NCBI GenBank assembly: GCA_003561665.1
Contig: PWVY01000169.1
Coordinates: 1 to 26,961 of the forward strand
Direction of reading: 5' to 3'
DNA length: 26,961 bases
DNA from: Thermoplasmata archaeon
GTDB taxonomy: Archaea; Thermoplasmatota; SW-10-69-26
Shown here: piece by piece, positions 13,706 through 20,905 of the stretch
Position numbering within the stretch: the first letter of the stretch is position 1
Layout of the letters: each line of letters begins with the position of its first letter
Notes under the pieces: model-generated
Databases searched by the model: none
What the model was told of the DNA's origin: nothing
What the model saw: only the letters and a program-made list of their open reading frames with translations
Program-made: the position numbers and the translations under genes

Positions 13706-14779
13706 TCAAGAGCGCGTTATGGTGAGTTCGCCTTCGTTATCGTATTCGAAGGTGAGCGTGTCGCGCTCTGCGAGGCGTTCTTTGTTTTGGAAGAGGGCCG
13801 TGGCGAGTAGGGTGAGCCCGATGGTGGCATCGCAGTACGCGGTGGCTTTCGTTGCGTTCTTGGCGATCTTTCCCCAGGATTGGCCTTCTTCGAGGGTGCA
13901 TCCGCTTAGGCCACCCCAGTGGGGGGCATCGGCGGTGATCTGCACGGCGTATTGGTGACCGCCGGGTTCGTACCCGAGGATCTCGCTGATGACCTCGGTT
14001 TGTTGGATGTAGTTCTTGGGGGTTCCGCCGGCGATGTAGGCGACCATCGTTTTCTCGCTTTTGTACTTGATCTGCGCGAGCTCGTAGGCGTCCTGAATCG
14101 GATCCAGGGTAGGGATGGTTCGGCCTTCGTGTTTGGCTTTCACCATCTCGTGCACCATGCCGATGCCAAGGCTGGAATCGTTCACGGCGGGGCAGAACAG
14201 GGGCGTGTTGGTGCGGTTGCACTGGACGACGAGGCTTTCCTCGTCGTCGAAGTGCTCTCCTAGGTAGTGGTACAGTTCTCGGCTAGTGATGGTGTCTTCG
14301 TCGAGTTTGCCTAACAGTTCGCCGAGGTATCGGTCGGTGGCTTGGAATTTCTCTTCGTCCACGAGCGTGTCGTAGAGGCGGTCGAGGTAGAGTTCGCGCA
14401 GCTTGACGTCGTCCATCTCGGGGGTGGCTTTCCAGTGGTCGTGGTCCTCGCCCATGGCTTGGTAGAGGTCTTGGTAGGGTTGGGAGCCTGCGCTTACGAC
14501 CACGTCGACAAGGCCGTGTTCGACGAGGCGGGAAAGGACGCGCCGCATGCCTCCGGCGATGAGGGACCCGGCGATGCCGAGGATAATGGTGGGGCGTGCG
14601 GGGTCTTCGAGAGCGGCTTGCCAGACCTTGAGGCATTCGCCGAGGCTCCGGGCCTGGAAGCTCATGCCCGCCATCCCATCGAGGAGTTCGTGCACGGTGT
14701 CGACGTTGGCGGGATCGACCTGATGAACGGGGACGCTTAGCAGGTTCTCGCGCGTGTAGAAGCCCTCGTCGTCCTTCAT
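13706..14779 (-). CDS. Deoxyhypusine synthase family protein, bacterial-like type
   Basis: 357 residues from ATG 14779; the open frame to 14950 crosses the divergent neighbour. NAD-binding and catalytic landmarks of the family are present: FQARSLGECLKVW, ILGIAGSLIAGGMR, then VAYIAGGTPKNY, and the active-site Lys304 in GQSWGKIAKN followed by CDATIGLTLLA. DHS transfers the butylamine group of spermidine to a lysine of archaeal or eukaryotic eIF5A. However, ITADAPHWGGLSGCTLEEGQ and VSAGSQPYQDLYQAMG differ from typical archaeal DHS (SGAxPxEAVSWGKI) and recall the DHS-like proteins of bacteria, which lack eIF5A and may make other polyamine products. The product is therefore left as family level. 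A TATA-like box precedes it, and the gene is divergent from the DUF4242 gene. Confidence 0.85.
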   Translation of the reverse strand: MKDDEGFYTRENLLSVPVHQVDPANVDTVHELLDGMAGMSFQARSLGECLKVWQAALEDPARPTIILGIAGSLIAGGMRRVLSRLVEHGLVDVVVSAGSQPYQDLYQAMGEDHDHWKATPEMDDVKLRELYLDRLYDTLVDEEKFQATDRYLGELLGKLDEDTITSRELYHYLGEHFDDEESLVVQCNRTNTPLFCPAVNDSSLGIGMVHEMVKAKHEGRTIPTLDPIQDAYELAQIKYKSEKTMVAYIAGGTPKNYIQQTEVISEILGYEPGGHQYAVQITADAPHWGGLSGCTLEEGQSWGKIAKNATKATAYCDATIGLTLLATALFQNKERLAERDTLTFEYDNEGELTITRS

Positions 14780-14810
14780 GGGAGCACTCGGCGGGTCCAG
14801 GAGGAAGGAG

Positions 14811-14818
14811 GCTAAAGG
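14811..14818 (-). promoter_or_regulatory. TATA-like box of the deoxyhypusine-synthase-like gene
   Basis: Minus-strand CCTTTAGC centred about 36 bases before ATG 14779, implying a leader of about ten bases. It is also in the short divergent spacer with the DUF4242 gene. Confidence 0.4.
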
Positions 14819-14897
14819 TGCTACCCTCAACCCTACGCTACCCCCCACCCATGACAATTCATAGCAAGGGTCATCTATGGGGGCGACCAAGAGAACC

Positions 14898-15155
14898 ATG
14901 GTGAACCCCGTGCCCAAGTACATGGATGTCCACAAGATGGAGGGAATCACGGCCGAAGATGCAGCGCACGCCCACAGGGCGGATTTGAAGATCCAAGGGA
15001 AGCACGGAGCTCGGTTCCTGCGCTATTGGGTGAACGAAGAGGAAGGCGTCGTGTTCTGTCTAAGCGAAGCACCCACGAAGCAAGCCGCGCTGGATACGCA
15101 CGAGGAAGCCGGTCACCCTCCGGATGAGATCTTCGAGGTCATCGAGAGAGAGTGA
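14898..15155 (+). CDS. DUF4242 (nickel-binding-type) small protein
   Basis: 85 residues from ATG 14898; ATG 14877 is an alternative that adds seven residues. The frame after MVNPVPKYMDVHKM reads EGITAEDAAHAHRADLKI, GARFLRYWVNEEEGVVFCL, SEAPTKQAALDTHEEAG and HPPDEIFEVIE. This is the pattern of DUF4242, a small ferredoxin-like dimeric fold (Y-M-D-x-H start, H-x-x-D-L, Y-W-V-D-E, F-C-L, E-A-P, H-x-E-A). A Streptomyces member, SCO4226, has been reported to bind nickel. It probably stands alone: it is divergent from the deoxyhypusine-synthase-like gene and ends before a stem-loop. The cellular role is unknown. Confidence 0.85.
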   Translation: MVNPVPKYMDVHKMEGITAEDAAHAHRADLKIQGKHGARFLRYWVNEEEGVVFCLSEAPTKQAALDTHEEAGHPPDEIFEVIERE

Positions 15156-15224
15156 TCAACCCAGACCTTGGCCATCCAAGCGTCAGGCTAGCTTTGGCTA
15201 TGCGCATCGCTCACCAAGCATCCA

Positions 15225-15265
15225 AAACCGCTTGTGAAGGGGGCTTGCCCCTGCTGGAGCGGTTT
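15225..15265. terminator. Stem-loop between two convergent genes
   Basis: AAACCGCT at 15225-15232 pairs perfectly with AGCGGTTT at 15258-15265, and inside it GGGG pairs with CCCC around a short loop (GGGGGCTTGCCCC). It lies in the 151-base gap between the convergent DUF4242 and FKBP genes, so it could stop or protect transcripts from both sides. There is no T-tract on the plus strand, so archaeal-type termination is not proven. Confidence 0.35.
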
Positions 15266-15306
15266 GATGGGGAGACCTTGGAGCGCCCCGAGGCTATACC
15301 ACGCGT

Positions 15307-16152
15307 TTAGCTTTCGAACGCGCCGGTTGCAGCGCTTTGGGGCGCTGTGGCGCTTGGGCCGTGGTGGTGTCCGTGGCCGTGGTCGTGCTCGTCCATCTGG
15401 TCTCGCGTGACGGTGTCCACGAACCGGATCTCCTCGAGGTTCGTGTGGTCGAAGATATCGTGGCCGAGCTGGTGTTTGGCCATGAACCATTGAGGATCGA
15501 AGCTTGCTTCTTCAGGAACGGTCACAGTGGCCGTGTCGTCCTCGAGCGTCACCTCGAAGGTTTTGGCTTTCTCCGCGTCGTAGTCGAGACCGATGAAGGC
15601 TTCGACTTTCGCTTCGGGGTCGGTGATTTTCTCCACGATCTTGAAGTCGTAGGAGAGGGTGCGACCGGCGAAGGGATGGTTGAAGTCCACGCGCACGCGG
15701 CTGGCAGTGGCTTGGACCACGAGCCCGCTTTGCCCGTTGACTTCCACGCGCGTGCCGGGCTGTGGGTCGATCTCTTCCTTCTCGAAGTCGCGGCGAGGGA
15801 AGGTGCGTACGCGGTCGCTGTCGTGGAGGCCGAAGGCTTTCGTGGGGGGAACGTCAACCGTTTCCTCCTCCCCAACGGTCGCCTCCATCAGGGCTTCTTC
15901 GAACCCGGGAACGATGCGGCCAGCGCCAAGGAGCACAGGCATGGGGGCCAGCTCGTCGTCTTCGACGTCCCAGCCGGCCTCGTCGGCCACGTCGCGTCGT
16001 GTCGTATCGAACAGGTTCTCCTCGTCGGTCCAGGCTTCGAAGTCCACGAGCACGATGTCGCCGTCGGCGAGGCCGGTCTTCTCCTCGTCGTCGGCTTCGG
16101 GTTCGGGTTCTTCTTCGGCCTCGGTTTGGGCCTCGCTCACAGGTGTCACCAC
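15307..16152 (-). CDS. FKBP-type peptidyl-prolyl isomerase (SlyD-like) with His-rich tail
   Basis: 281 residues from GTG 16152, 26 bases after a TATA-like box. A very acidic lead (about 7-28, mostly Glu and Asp) precedes the split FKBP domain: VLVDFEAWTDEENLFDTT, then LLGAGRIVPGFEEALMEATV (about 74-93) and the second half near SYDFKIVEKI (about 167-176). The insert-in-flap region (about 110-155) carries VEVNGQSGLVVQATASRVRV and DFNHPFAGRTL, as in SlyD and archaeal long FKBPs. A C-terminal extension (about 180-248) follows, and the tail DEHDHGHGHHHG is a likely metal-binding site. The role is folding catalysis and chaperoning in the cytoplasm. The C-terminal extension is longer than in short archaeal FKBPs. 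Confidence 0.93.
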   Translation of the reverse strand: MVTPVSEAQTEAEEEPEPEADDEEKTGLADGDIVLVDFEAWTDEENLFDTTRRDVADEAGWDVEDDELAPMPVLLGAGRIVPGFEEALMEATVGEEETVDVPPTKAFGLHDSDRVRTFPRRDFEKEEIDPQPGTRVEVNGQSGLVVQATASRVRVDFNHPFAGRTLSYDFKIVEKITDPEAKVEAFIGLDYDAEKAKTFEVTLEDDTATVTVPEEASFDPQWFMAKHQLGHDIFDHTNLEEIRFVDTVTRDQMDEHDHGHGHHHGPSATAPQSAATGAFES

Positions 16153-16171
16153 CGGGCCGAACCCACCCCGG

Positions 16172-16180
16172 GTATAAAGC
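16172..16180 (-). promoter_or_regulatory. TATA-like box of the FKBP gene
   Basis: Minus-strand GCTTTATAC centred 24 bases before GTG 16152, consistent with a leaderless GTG start. Confidence 0.5.
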
Positions 16181-16283
16181 CGTTGGGCGCTGAAGCGGTG
16201 TTCGGCCCCAAGAAGGTGGGTGCTAGGAGCGCTTCACGAGGAGAATCGAAAGACCCTTCGTTGCGAACGCCCTTCCTGAGTGC

Positions 16284-16883
16284 ATGTTAGAGGGGAAGAG
16301 GACGCTTGTTTCGGTCCTTTTGGGTGTTGGGTTGCTGCTTGGTCTAATCTCGATGGTCGTGCCTTGGTGGACGGTCGAGGGGACCGCAGGCGAGTTCGCG
16401 GCAGGCCAGCAGGCGAAACCGTTTGACACCGGAGGTATGGGGGACACTGTGAGCACGATGGGCGTGATGAGCGTTGGCGTGCTGGCTTTGTTCGGGGTCG
16501 TGGCTGCGGCGGGTGGAGGCGCGTTGTGGCTTTCGGCCCTCACGAAGGAGGAGGGTGTGGAGCCTCCGGCGTGGTGGCTTATGATCGCTGGGGGCGTGTT
16601 GTTCGTGATGGCGCCCATCGTGGCTGCAGCGACGTGGCCGTCCGGCGCGTTGGGGTTCTGGGATTCGGTGGGGGCAGATGGGATGGGCGCTGCCTCGGCT
16701 GCGGGCGTGGGTTGGTACATGGCACTGGTTGCGGGCGCGTTGATGGTCACGGCCGGCTTTTTGGGTCTCCAACCCCCGACGACGTCGGTACGGGAGGAAG
16801 GGTCGGAGGATTCGCCCGAACCGGAAGAGGTGGGCGCTGTCCCCGAGGAGACCGAAGAGGTTCATCCCCCTCCGGCGATGTGA
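16284..16883 (+). CDS. Membrane protein with four transmembrane helices, unrecognised
   Basis: 199 residues from ATG 16284. Hydrophobic segments are seen at about 7-27 (TLVSVLLGVGLLLGLISMVV), 60-85 (MGVMSVGVLALFGVVAAAGG), 97-118 (WWLMIAGGVLFVMAPIVAAA) and 140-162 (AGVGWYMALVAGALMVTAGF). Between helices 1 and 2 is an outside loop with WWTVEGTAGEFAAGQQAKPF, and the tail is acidic and Pro-rich (EEGSEDSPEPEEVGAVPEET). No catalytic motif is visible; the architecture is that of many small archaeal membrane proteins of unknown role. The codons of this gene are G/T-ending, unlike the sucCD genes that follow. There is no sign of coupling to sucC, which has its own promoter. Confidence 0.7.
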   Translation: MLEGKRTLVSVLLGVGLLLGLISMVVPWWTVEGTAGEFAAGQQAKPFDTGGMGDTVSTMGVMSVGVLALFGVVAAAGGGALWLSALTKEEGVEPPAWWLMIAGGVLFVMAPIVAAATWPSGALGFWDSVGADGMGAASAAGVGWYMALVAGALMVTAGFLGLQPPTTSVREEGSEDSPEPEEVGAVPEETEEVHPPPAM

Positions 16884-16909
16884 AGCGGGCAGCGTGTTCG
16901 CCGGGTAAC

Positions 16910-16918
16910 CCTTTTAGG
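16910..16918 (+). promoter_or_regulatory. TATA-like box of the sucCD operon
   Basis: CCTTTTAGG is centred about 27 bases before ATG 16941, which favours that ATG over the GTG at 16938 by a small margin. Confidence 0.45.
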
Positions 16919-16940
16919 TTCCATCCCGCTGGCTGGCGTG

Positions 16941-18077
16941 ATGAAGCTCTACGAGTACCAGGGTCGCGAGCTGTTCCTTGAGGCCGGCATCCCGGCGCCC
17001 GAAGGGACCGTCGTCGAGAGTGTTGAGGCCTTCGACGACGTCGCGGATGACCTGACTTACCCGGTCGTCGTGAAAGCGCAAGTCCTCACGGGAGGACGCG
17101 GGAAAGCCGGCGGCATCAAGTTCGCCGACGACGAGGACGAAGCCCGGGAGCATATCGAAGCGATCCTGGGCATGACCATCAGCGGTCTCACCGTCGAGAA
17201 GGTCGACCTCGTGGAAGCCATCGACATCGACAAGGAACTCTATGCGAGCATCCTTGTGGATCGTTCCAACCGGCTTCCTATGGTAATGATCAGCGACGAG
17301 GGGGGCGTGGAGATCGAAAGCGTCCCCGACGAGGACATCCACAAGATGAACGTCAACCCCTTCACCGGGTTCAACGCCTACCACGCACGCCAACTCACAC
17401 AACGCTTGGACCTCACCAAGGACGAGGCCAAGCAGGTCGGGAACGTGCTCGCCAAGATGTACAAGATCTTCCAAGAGCGCGACTGCGACCTAATCGAGAT
17501 CAACCCCCTCGCCGTCACGAGCAACGGGGAGGTCATCGCCGCGGACAGCAAAGTCACGATCAACCCCGCTGCCGAGTTCCGCCACCAAGACCTTGAAGGC
17601 GGGACCGAAGACATCCCACCCCTCGAGCAAGAGGCCAACGAGAAAGGCATCGCGTTCGTGAAACTCGAAGGGGACATCGGCGTCATCGCGAATGGGGCCG
17701 GGCTCACCATGGCCACCCTCGACGCGCTTGAACACTACGGCGGCAACGGGGGCGTCTTCCTTGACTTGGGCGGCACGGATGACCCCGCCAAGGTCAAAAC
17801 CTGTTTCGAGCTTATGACGAAAGCTGAACCCAGCGTCATCTTCCTGAACCTCTTCGGCGGCATCACGAAAGCCGACACGGTGGCCGAAGGCGTCGTGCAA
17901 GTCCTCGAAGAAGAAGGCCTGGATGTTCCCCTGGTCACGCGTATCCGAGGCGTGAACGAAGAACGCGCCCGTGAAATGCTTCAAGACGCCGGCGTCACCG
18001 CCACGCAGGATCTCAAAGCCGCTGCCAAGAAAACGGTTCAACTTGACAAGAACGTGCAAGCCGGAGGTGGTGCCTGA
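16941..18077 (+). CDS. sucC: Succinyl-CoA ligase (ADP/GDP-forming), beta subunit
   Basis: 378 residues. The ATP-grasp core is at the N-terminus (KLYEYQGRELFLEAGIPAP, then VVKAQVLTGGRGKAGGIKFA), followed by the nucleotide and Mg2+ region (CDLIEINPLAVTSNGEVIAA) and a CoA-ligase half with GLTMATLDALEHYGGNGG and FLDLGGTDDPAKV; the IFLNLFGGITKAD stretch is highly conserved. It forms the nucleotide-binding subunit that converts succinyl-CoA, ADP and phosphate to succinate, CoA and ATP in the TCA cycle. The stop shares one base with the start of sucD, so the subunits are co-translated. Whether it prefers ATP or GTP is not readable. Confidence 0.96.
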   Translation: MKLYEYQGRELFLEAGIPAPEGTVVESVEAFDDVADDLTYPVVVKAQVLTGGRGKAGGIKFADDEDEAREHIEAILGMTISGLTVEKVDLVEAIDIDKELYASILVDRSNRLPMVMISDEGGVEIESVPDEDIHKMNVNPFTGFNAYHARQLTQRLDLTKDEAKQVGNVLAKMYKIFQERDCDLIEINPLAVTSNGEVIAADSKVTINPAAEFRHQDLEGGTEDIPPLEQEANEKGIAFVKLEGDIGVIANGAGLTMATLDALEHYGGNGGVFLDLGGTDDPAKVKTCFELMTKAEPSVIFLNLFGGITKADTVAEGVVQVLEEEGLDVPLVTRIRGVNEERAREMLQDAGVTATQDLKAAAKKTVQLDKNVQAGGGA

Positions 18078-18940
18078 TGGTCGTCATGGTCGACGAGGAC
18101 ACGCGCGTGATCGTGCAAGGCATCACGGGCCACCAAGGCCAATTCCACAGCCAAGCCATGATGGACTTCGGCACAAACGTCGTCGGCGGCGTCACCCCCG
18201 GCAAAGGCGGTCAAGAAGTCAACGGGTTGCCCGTGTTCGACACGGTGCAAAGCGCCGTGGACGAGACGAACGCGAACGCAAGCGTCGTGTTCGTGCCCGC
18301 CCGCTTCGCCAAGGACGCCGCGTTCGAAGCCCTCGATGCAGGCATCGAACTCGTCAACGTCATCACGGAACACATCCCCACGCAGGATGCCATGGCCTTC
18401 GCCCACTACGCGCGATACAAAGGCGCACGCGTCTTGGGCCCCAACTGCCCCGGCGTTGCATCCCCCCCGGATGGAGCCAAGCTTGGGATCCTGCCCAACC
18501 GCATCTTCGAACCCGGCAACGTGGGCATCGTCTCGCGCAGCGGGACGCTCACGTACGAGATGGTTGGCGCGCTCACCGAGGCCGGCATCGGGCAAAGCAC
18601 GTGCATCGGCATCGGGGGCGATCCCTGCCCTGGCACGACGTTCATCGACGCATTGGAGATGTTCGAGAACGACCCGGACACGCACGAGATCATCCTCGTG
18701 GGCGAGATCGGCGGCACTGCGGAAGAGGAAGCCGCCGCGTACGTCACCGAGCACGTCACCAAGCCCGTGCACGCCTACATCGCAGGTCGAAGCGCGCCCA
18801 CGGGCAAACAGATGGGGCACGCAGGCGCCATCGTCACGCGCGGGCAAGGCACCGCAGAGTCCAAGATCAACGCGTTCAAAGAAGCCGGCGTGAACGTGAT
18901 GGACTTCCCCACCGACGCGCCCGAGTACGTCAAGGCCTAG
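18077..18940 (+). CDS. sucD: Succinyl-CoA ligase (ADP/GDP-forming), alpha subunit
   Basis: 287 residues. CoA-binding Rossmann domain: VIVQGITGHQGQFHSQAMM (about 11-29), GGVTPGKGGQEVNGLPVF, and FVPARFAKDAAFEAL. Further on are GPNCPGVASP, SRSGTLTYEMVGALTEAG (about 153-170), the phosphate region GIGGDPCPGTTF, and the phospho-His248 in GKQMGHAGAIV, which carries the phosphoryl group between subunits. The length matches the family. It overlaps sucC by one base. Its stop shares the palindrome CTAG with the stop of the convergent small gene on the other strand, so the two 3' ends are tail to tail. Confidence 0.96.
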   Translation: MVVMVDEDTRVIVQGITGHQGQFHSQAMMDFGTNVVGGVTPGKGGQEVNGLPVFDTVQSAVDETNANASVVFVPARFAKDAAFEALDAGIELVNVITEHIPTQDAMAFAHYARYKGARVLGPNCPGVASPPDGAKLGILPNRIFEPGNVGIVSRSGTLTYEMVGALTEAGIGQSTCIGIGGDPCPGTTFIDALEMFENDPDTHEIILVGEIGGTAEEEAAAYVTEHVTKPVHAYIAGRSAPTGKQMGHAGAIVTRGQGTAESKINAFKEAGVNVMDFPTDAPEYVKA

Positions 18941-19185
18941 GACGAAGCAGTCCCGCGTTCGCGGGCCGTCACCTGGACCAGCCACAGGCCATGCACGAGC
19001 TTGGCGAACTTCACAAGCTCCCCCCAGCCCATGCCATAGGCCTGCTCGCTCTCGCGAGCAAGAAGCTGTCGGAACCGGTGTTCCTCGTCCGGAGTTAGGC
19101 CCTCCTCATCGTGCTGGATGCGAGCAAGGAGACCGCGAACCTCTCCATCTCGTTGGGGCTCAGGTTCAACGGTTCCCACCACCAA
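18937..19185 (-). CDS. Small hypothetical protein, 82 residues
   Basis: The frame starts at TTG 19185; GTG at 19182 or 19179 are equally good. It is rich in charge: a helical segment GEVRGLLARIQHDEEGLTP, a DEEHRFRQLLARESEQAYG helix, then a more hydrophobic helix LVKFAKLVHGLWLVQV and a short polar tail. It overlaps the end of the start-less membrane ORF upstream by about 20 bases on the same strand, the arrangement of coupled genes. I do not recognise the family. Its stop lies in CTAG shared with sucD. It is short, so part of the support is that the codon pattern and overlap look real rather than random. Confidence 0.45.
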   Translation of the reverse strand: MVVGTVEPEPQRDGEVRGLLARIQHDEEGLTPDEEHRFRQLLARESEQAYGMGWGELVKFAKLVHGLWLVQVTARERGTASS

Positions 19186-19393
19186 GAAGGTCCTCGATGT
19201 CCCGGTCGCTCATCGATCCTAATTGGTCCTCCAGGCACTTGAAAGTGTCAAGTCGCCCGTTCAACCCGCTCAACGTCTCCCGCACCTGTAGGTAGATTCG
19301 AAGGACGTAGCCACCGAACAAGAACGTGGCCGAGAAATACGCGCTTGAGAGTCCAACGACCAGGGAAGCGTCAGCCGTGATATCTGCTAGCGG
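19166..19393 (-). pseudogene. Start-less reading frame for a one-helix membrane protein
   Basis: 75 codons are open between an in-frame TGA at 19394-19396 and a TGA at 19166-19168. The translation begins ADITADASLVVGLSSAYFSA then TFLFGGYVLRIYLQV, an evident membrane helix, and continues RETLSGLNGRLDTF, KCLEDQLGSMSDRDIEDLL. This looks coding, but no ATG, GTG or TTG comes before the helix; the first is a TTG at 19321 inside it. So either the N-terminus is lost, or there is a CTG start, or a frameshift with the upstream frame. The end overlaps the 82-residue gene. It could be a real protein read with an unusual start; I class it as likely broken. Confidence 0.4.
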
Positions 19394-19558
19394 TCAACGC
19401 GTTTGAGGTCTCGCCAGGAGGGATGGGGAAAGATGCTGGGACCCTGGATGGTGCATCGCGACGAGGGTCCAAAAATCGATACCGTGTCCCCCTTGCGTCG
19501 TGGGGCCGGGCTTCAACGAAGCCTTTAATGCGCGCGCAGGAACCACGGGACTGCCCTG
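19394..19558. other. Intergenic spacer before ccdA
   Basis: Together with the start-less frame, this fills the stretch between the 82-residue gene and the ccdA-like gene. I see no coding frame with plausible codon use here. The only signal is the TATA-like box at 19522-19529 that serves ccdA. Confidence 0.5.
19522..19529 (+). promoter_or_regulatory. TATA-like box of the ccdA-like gene
   Basis: CCTTTAAT is centred about 33 bases before ATG 19559, giving a leader of about seven bases. Confidence 0.45.
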
Positions 19559-20269
19559 ATGGTCGTCGATGTCGCGCTGGTCGCGTTCGCGTTGAGCGTG
19601 GGAGCAGCCACGTTCTTTAGCCCATGCGCTGTCGCGCTTCTCCCCGCCTACGCGGCGTTCTTCACAGGCACAACCAGCAGGGAACGTGATGCTCGACCGT
19701 TGTTCGAGTCCGCGTGGATGGGCGCCCGCTTCGGGGCTGCTGCCGCGGTGGGTGCGCTTTTCCTCTTCGTGGTAGGCACAGCGGCTGTCTTCCTTCTTCG
19801 GACCCAGTTGGGGGTCGTGCAGACGCCCGAGCTGGCGAGAGCGTTCACGGTGTTGGGTGTGGGCGTGGGCGTCGTGCTGATCGGTCTTGGCGTGTTGATG
19901 CTCTCGGCGCGAGCGCCGAGCGTGACGCTCCCTTTGCGGGCGCCGGAGCGGAAAACGATGGGCGCGATGGTGACGTTCGGGGGCCTTTTCGCGTTGGGGA
20001 GCATGGCGTGCACGCTCCCGTTGTTGTTTGGCGTGATCGGGGCTGCGATCACGCAACCGCCGGCGGGGAGCGTGCTTGTGATGGGTGCATACGGTGTGGG
20101 GCTTGCGGGGCTCTTGTTCGTTGCAAGCGTGGCGTTAAGTGTTGCTGAGGATCAGGCTCGAACGTACATCCGGCGAGCGCAACGGTACGTGAAACCGGTG
20201 GGGGGAGCCTTGTTGGTCGGTGCCGGCGCGTTCGTTGTGTATTACTACGTTCGGTATGGGTTCTGGTGA
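19559..20269 (+). CDS. CcdA/DsbD-type membrane thiol-disulfide transporter
   Basis: 236 residues with six predicted helices. Two Cys sit at the heads of equivalent helices, as in CcdA: Cys23 in FFSPCAVALLPAYAAFF and Cys151 in GSMACTLPLLFGV; in the family this pair carries electrons from cytoplasmic thioredoxin through the membrane. The first helix half matches CcdA well (FFSPC-x-LP); the second lacks the usual Pro before Cys (family often TPC), being MAC-TLP. Members feed cytochrome c maturation or extracytoplasmic thioredoxin-like proteins. The next gene encodes exactly such a protein, a lipoprotein with a CxxC thioredoxin fold, so the pair is functionally linked. Confidence 0.85.
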   Translation: MVVDVALVAFALSVGAATFFSPCAVALLPAYAAFFTGTTSRERDARPLFESAWMGARFGAAAAVGALFLFVVGTAAVFLLRTQLGVVQTPELARAFTVLGVGVGVVLIGLGVLMLSARAPSVTLPLRAPERKTMGAMVTFGGLFALGSMACTLPLLFGVIGAAITQPPAGSVLVMGAYGVGLAGLLFVASVALSVAEDQARTYIRRAQRYVKPVGGALLVGAGAFVVYYYVRYGFW

Positions 20270-20328
20270 CCGGCCCTGGACGGGTTTCAAGGAAAGCCTT
20301 ACTACGCTTGGTTGCGAGGTGTGGCGCG

Positions 20329-20835
20329 ATGCAGGCGCGCTATGTTGCGTTGGCTCTTGCGTTGTTCACGGTTCCCTTGGCCGGTTGCGTGAGCGATGAA
20401 CCAACCCCGGAGGATGAGGCAGGCTTGGCGTGGTCGTTCACGGACACGGAAGGCGTCGATCACTCGCACGAGACGGCCGCGGGGAGCCCGACCGTGGTGT
20501 TCTTCATCGCGACGTGGTGTCCCTCCTGCCAGGAGAAGGCAAGCGAGGTTCGCGCGGTGCATGAGGCCTACCAGGCAGAAGGCGTGGATGTGTTCACGTT
20601 GACCGTGGACACGGAGGAACGCCATGAGGATCTTGAAGCCTGGAAACAAGAGCACGAACAACCCTGGCCGCACGGCGTGGATGAGGACGTTCAAACGGCT
20701 CGCACGATGGGGGTGACCCAGACGAGCAACGTCGTCGTGCTGGATGGGGACAACCGCATCGAGCACCACTGGGGCTACGGGCAGTACAGCGAGGAAGCCA
20801 TCTCGAACGTTCTCGAGGGCTTGCTTGCAGGCTAG
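20329..20835 (+). CDS. TlpA/ResA-like thioredoxin-fold lipoprotein
   Basis: 168 residues from ATG 20329. A frame open from GTG 20266 overlaps the ccdA stop, but ATG 20329 gives a clean lipoprotein signal (MQARYVALALALFTVPLAGC) with lipid-anchor Cys20, so I chose it; use of 20266 is not excluded. After a Ser/Asp/Glu-rich linker, the thioredoxin domain begins at about 50 and holds TVVFFIATWCPSCQEKASEV, with the redox pair Cys64 and Cys67 (CPSC). Then VDVFTLTVDTEE, MGVTQTSNVVVLDGDN with the cis-Pro region replaced by Thr-Ser, and GYGQYSEEAI complete a TlpA-type fold. It should act outside the membrane, receiving electrons through the CcdA-like protein directly upstream. Confidence 0.88.
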   Translation: MQARYVALALALFTVPLAGCVSDEPTPEDEAGLAWSFTDTEGVDHSHETAAGSPTVVFFIATWCPSCQEKASEVRAVHEAYQAEGVDVFTLTVDTEERHEDLEAWKQEHEQPWPHGVDEDVQTARTMGVTQTSNVVVLDGDNRIEHHWGYGQYSEEAISNVLEGLLAG

Positions 20836-20873
20836 TGCCCTCGAGGGGGTTGCTTCAACAGGCTCGCCCCAAC

Positions 20874-20882
20874 GCTAAAAGC
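20874..20882 (+). promoter_or_regulatory. TATA-like box of the 306-residue lipoprotein gene
   Basis: GCTAAAAGC is centred 28 bases before ATG 20906, a leaderless arrangement, and shows the lipoprotein is transcribed separately from the ccdA-tlpA pair. Confidence 0.45.
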
Positions 20883-20905
20883 CAACCTCAACGCTCCACG
20901 AGCTG

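Noticed and set aside
19394..20056. 220-residue minus-strand open frame over the ccdA-like gene
   Set aside because: Composition of His, Arg and Gln runs indicates a shadow; it was considered as the missing N-terminus of the start-less membrane frame, but an in-frame TGA separates them.
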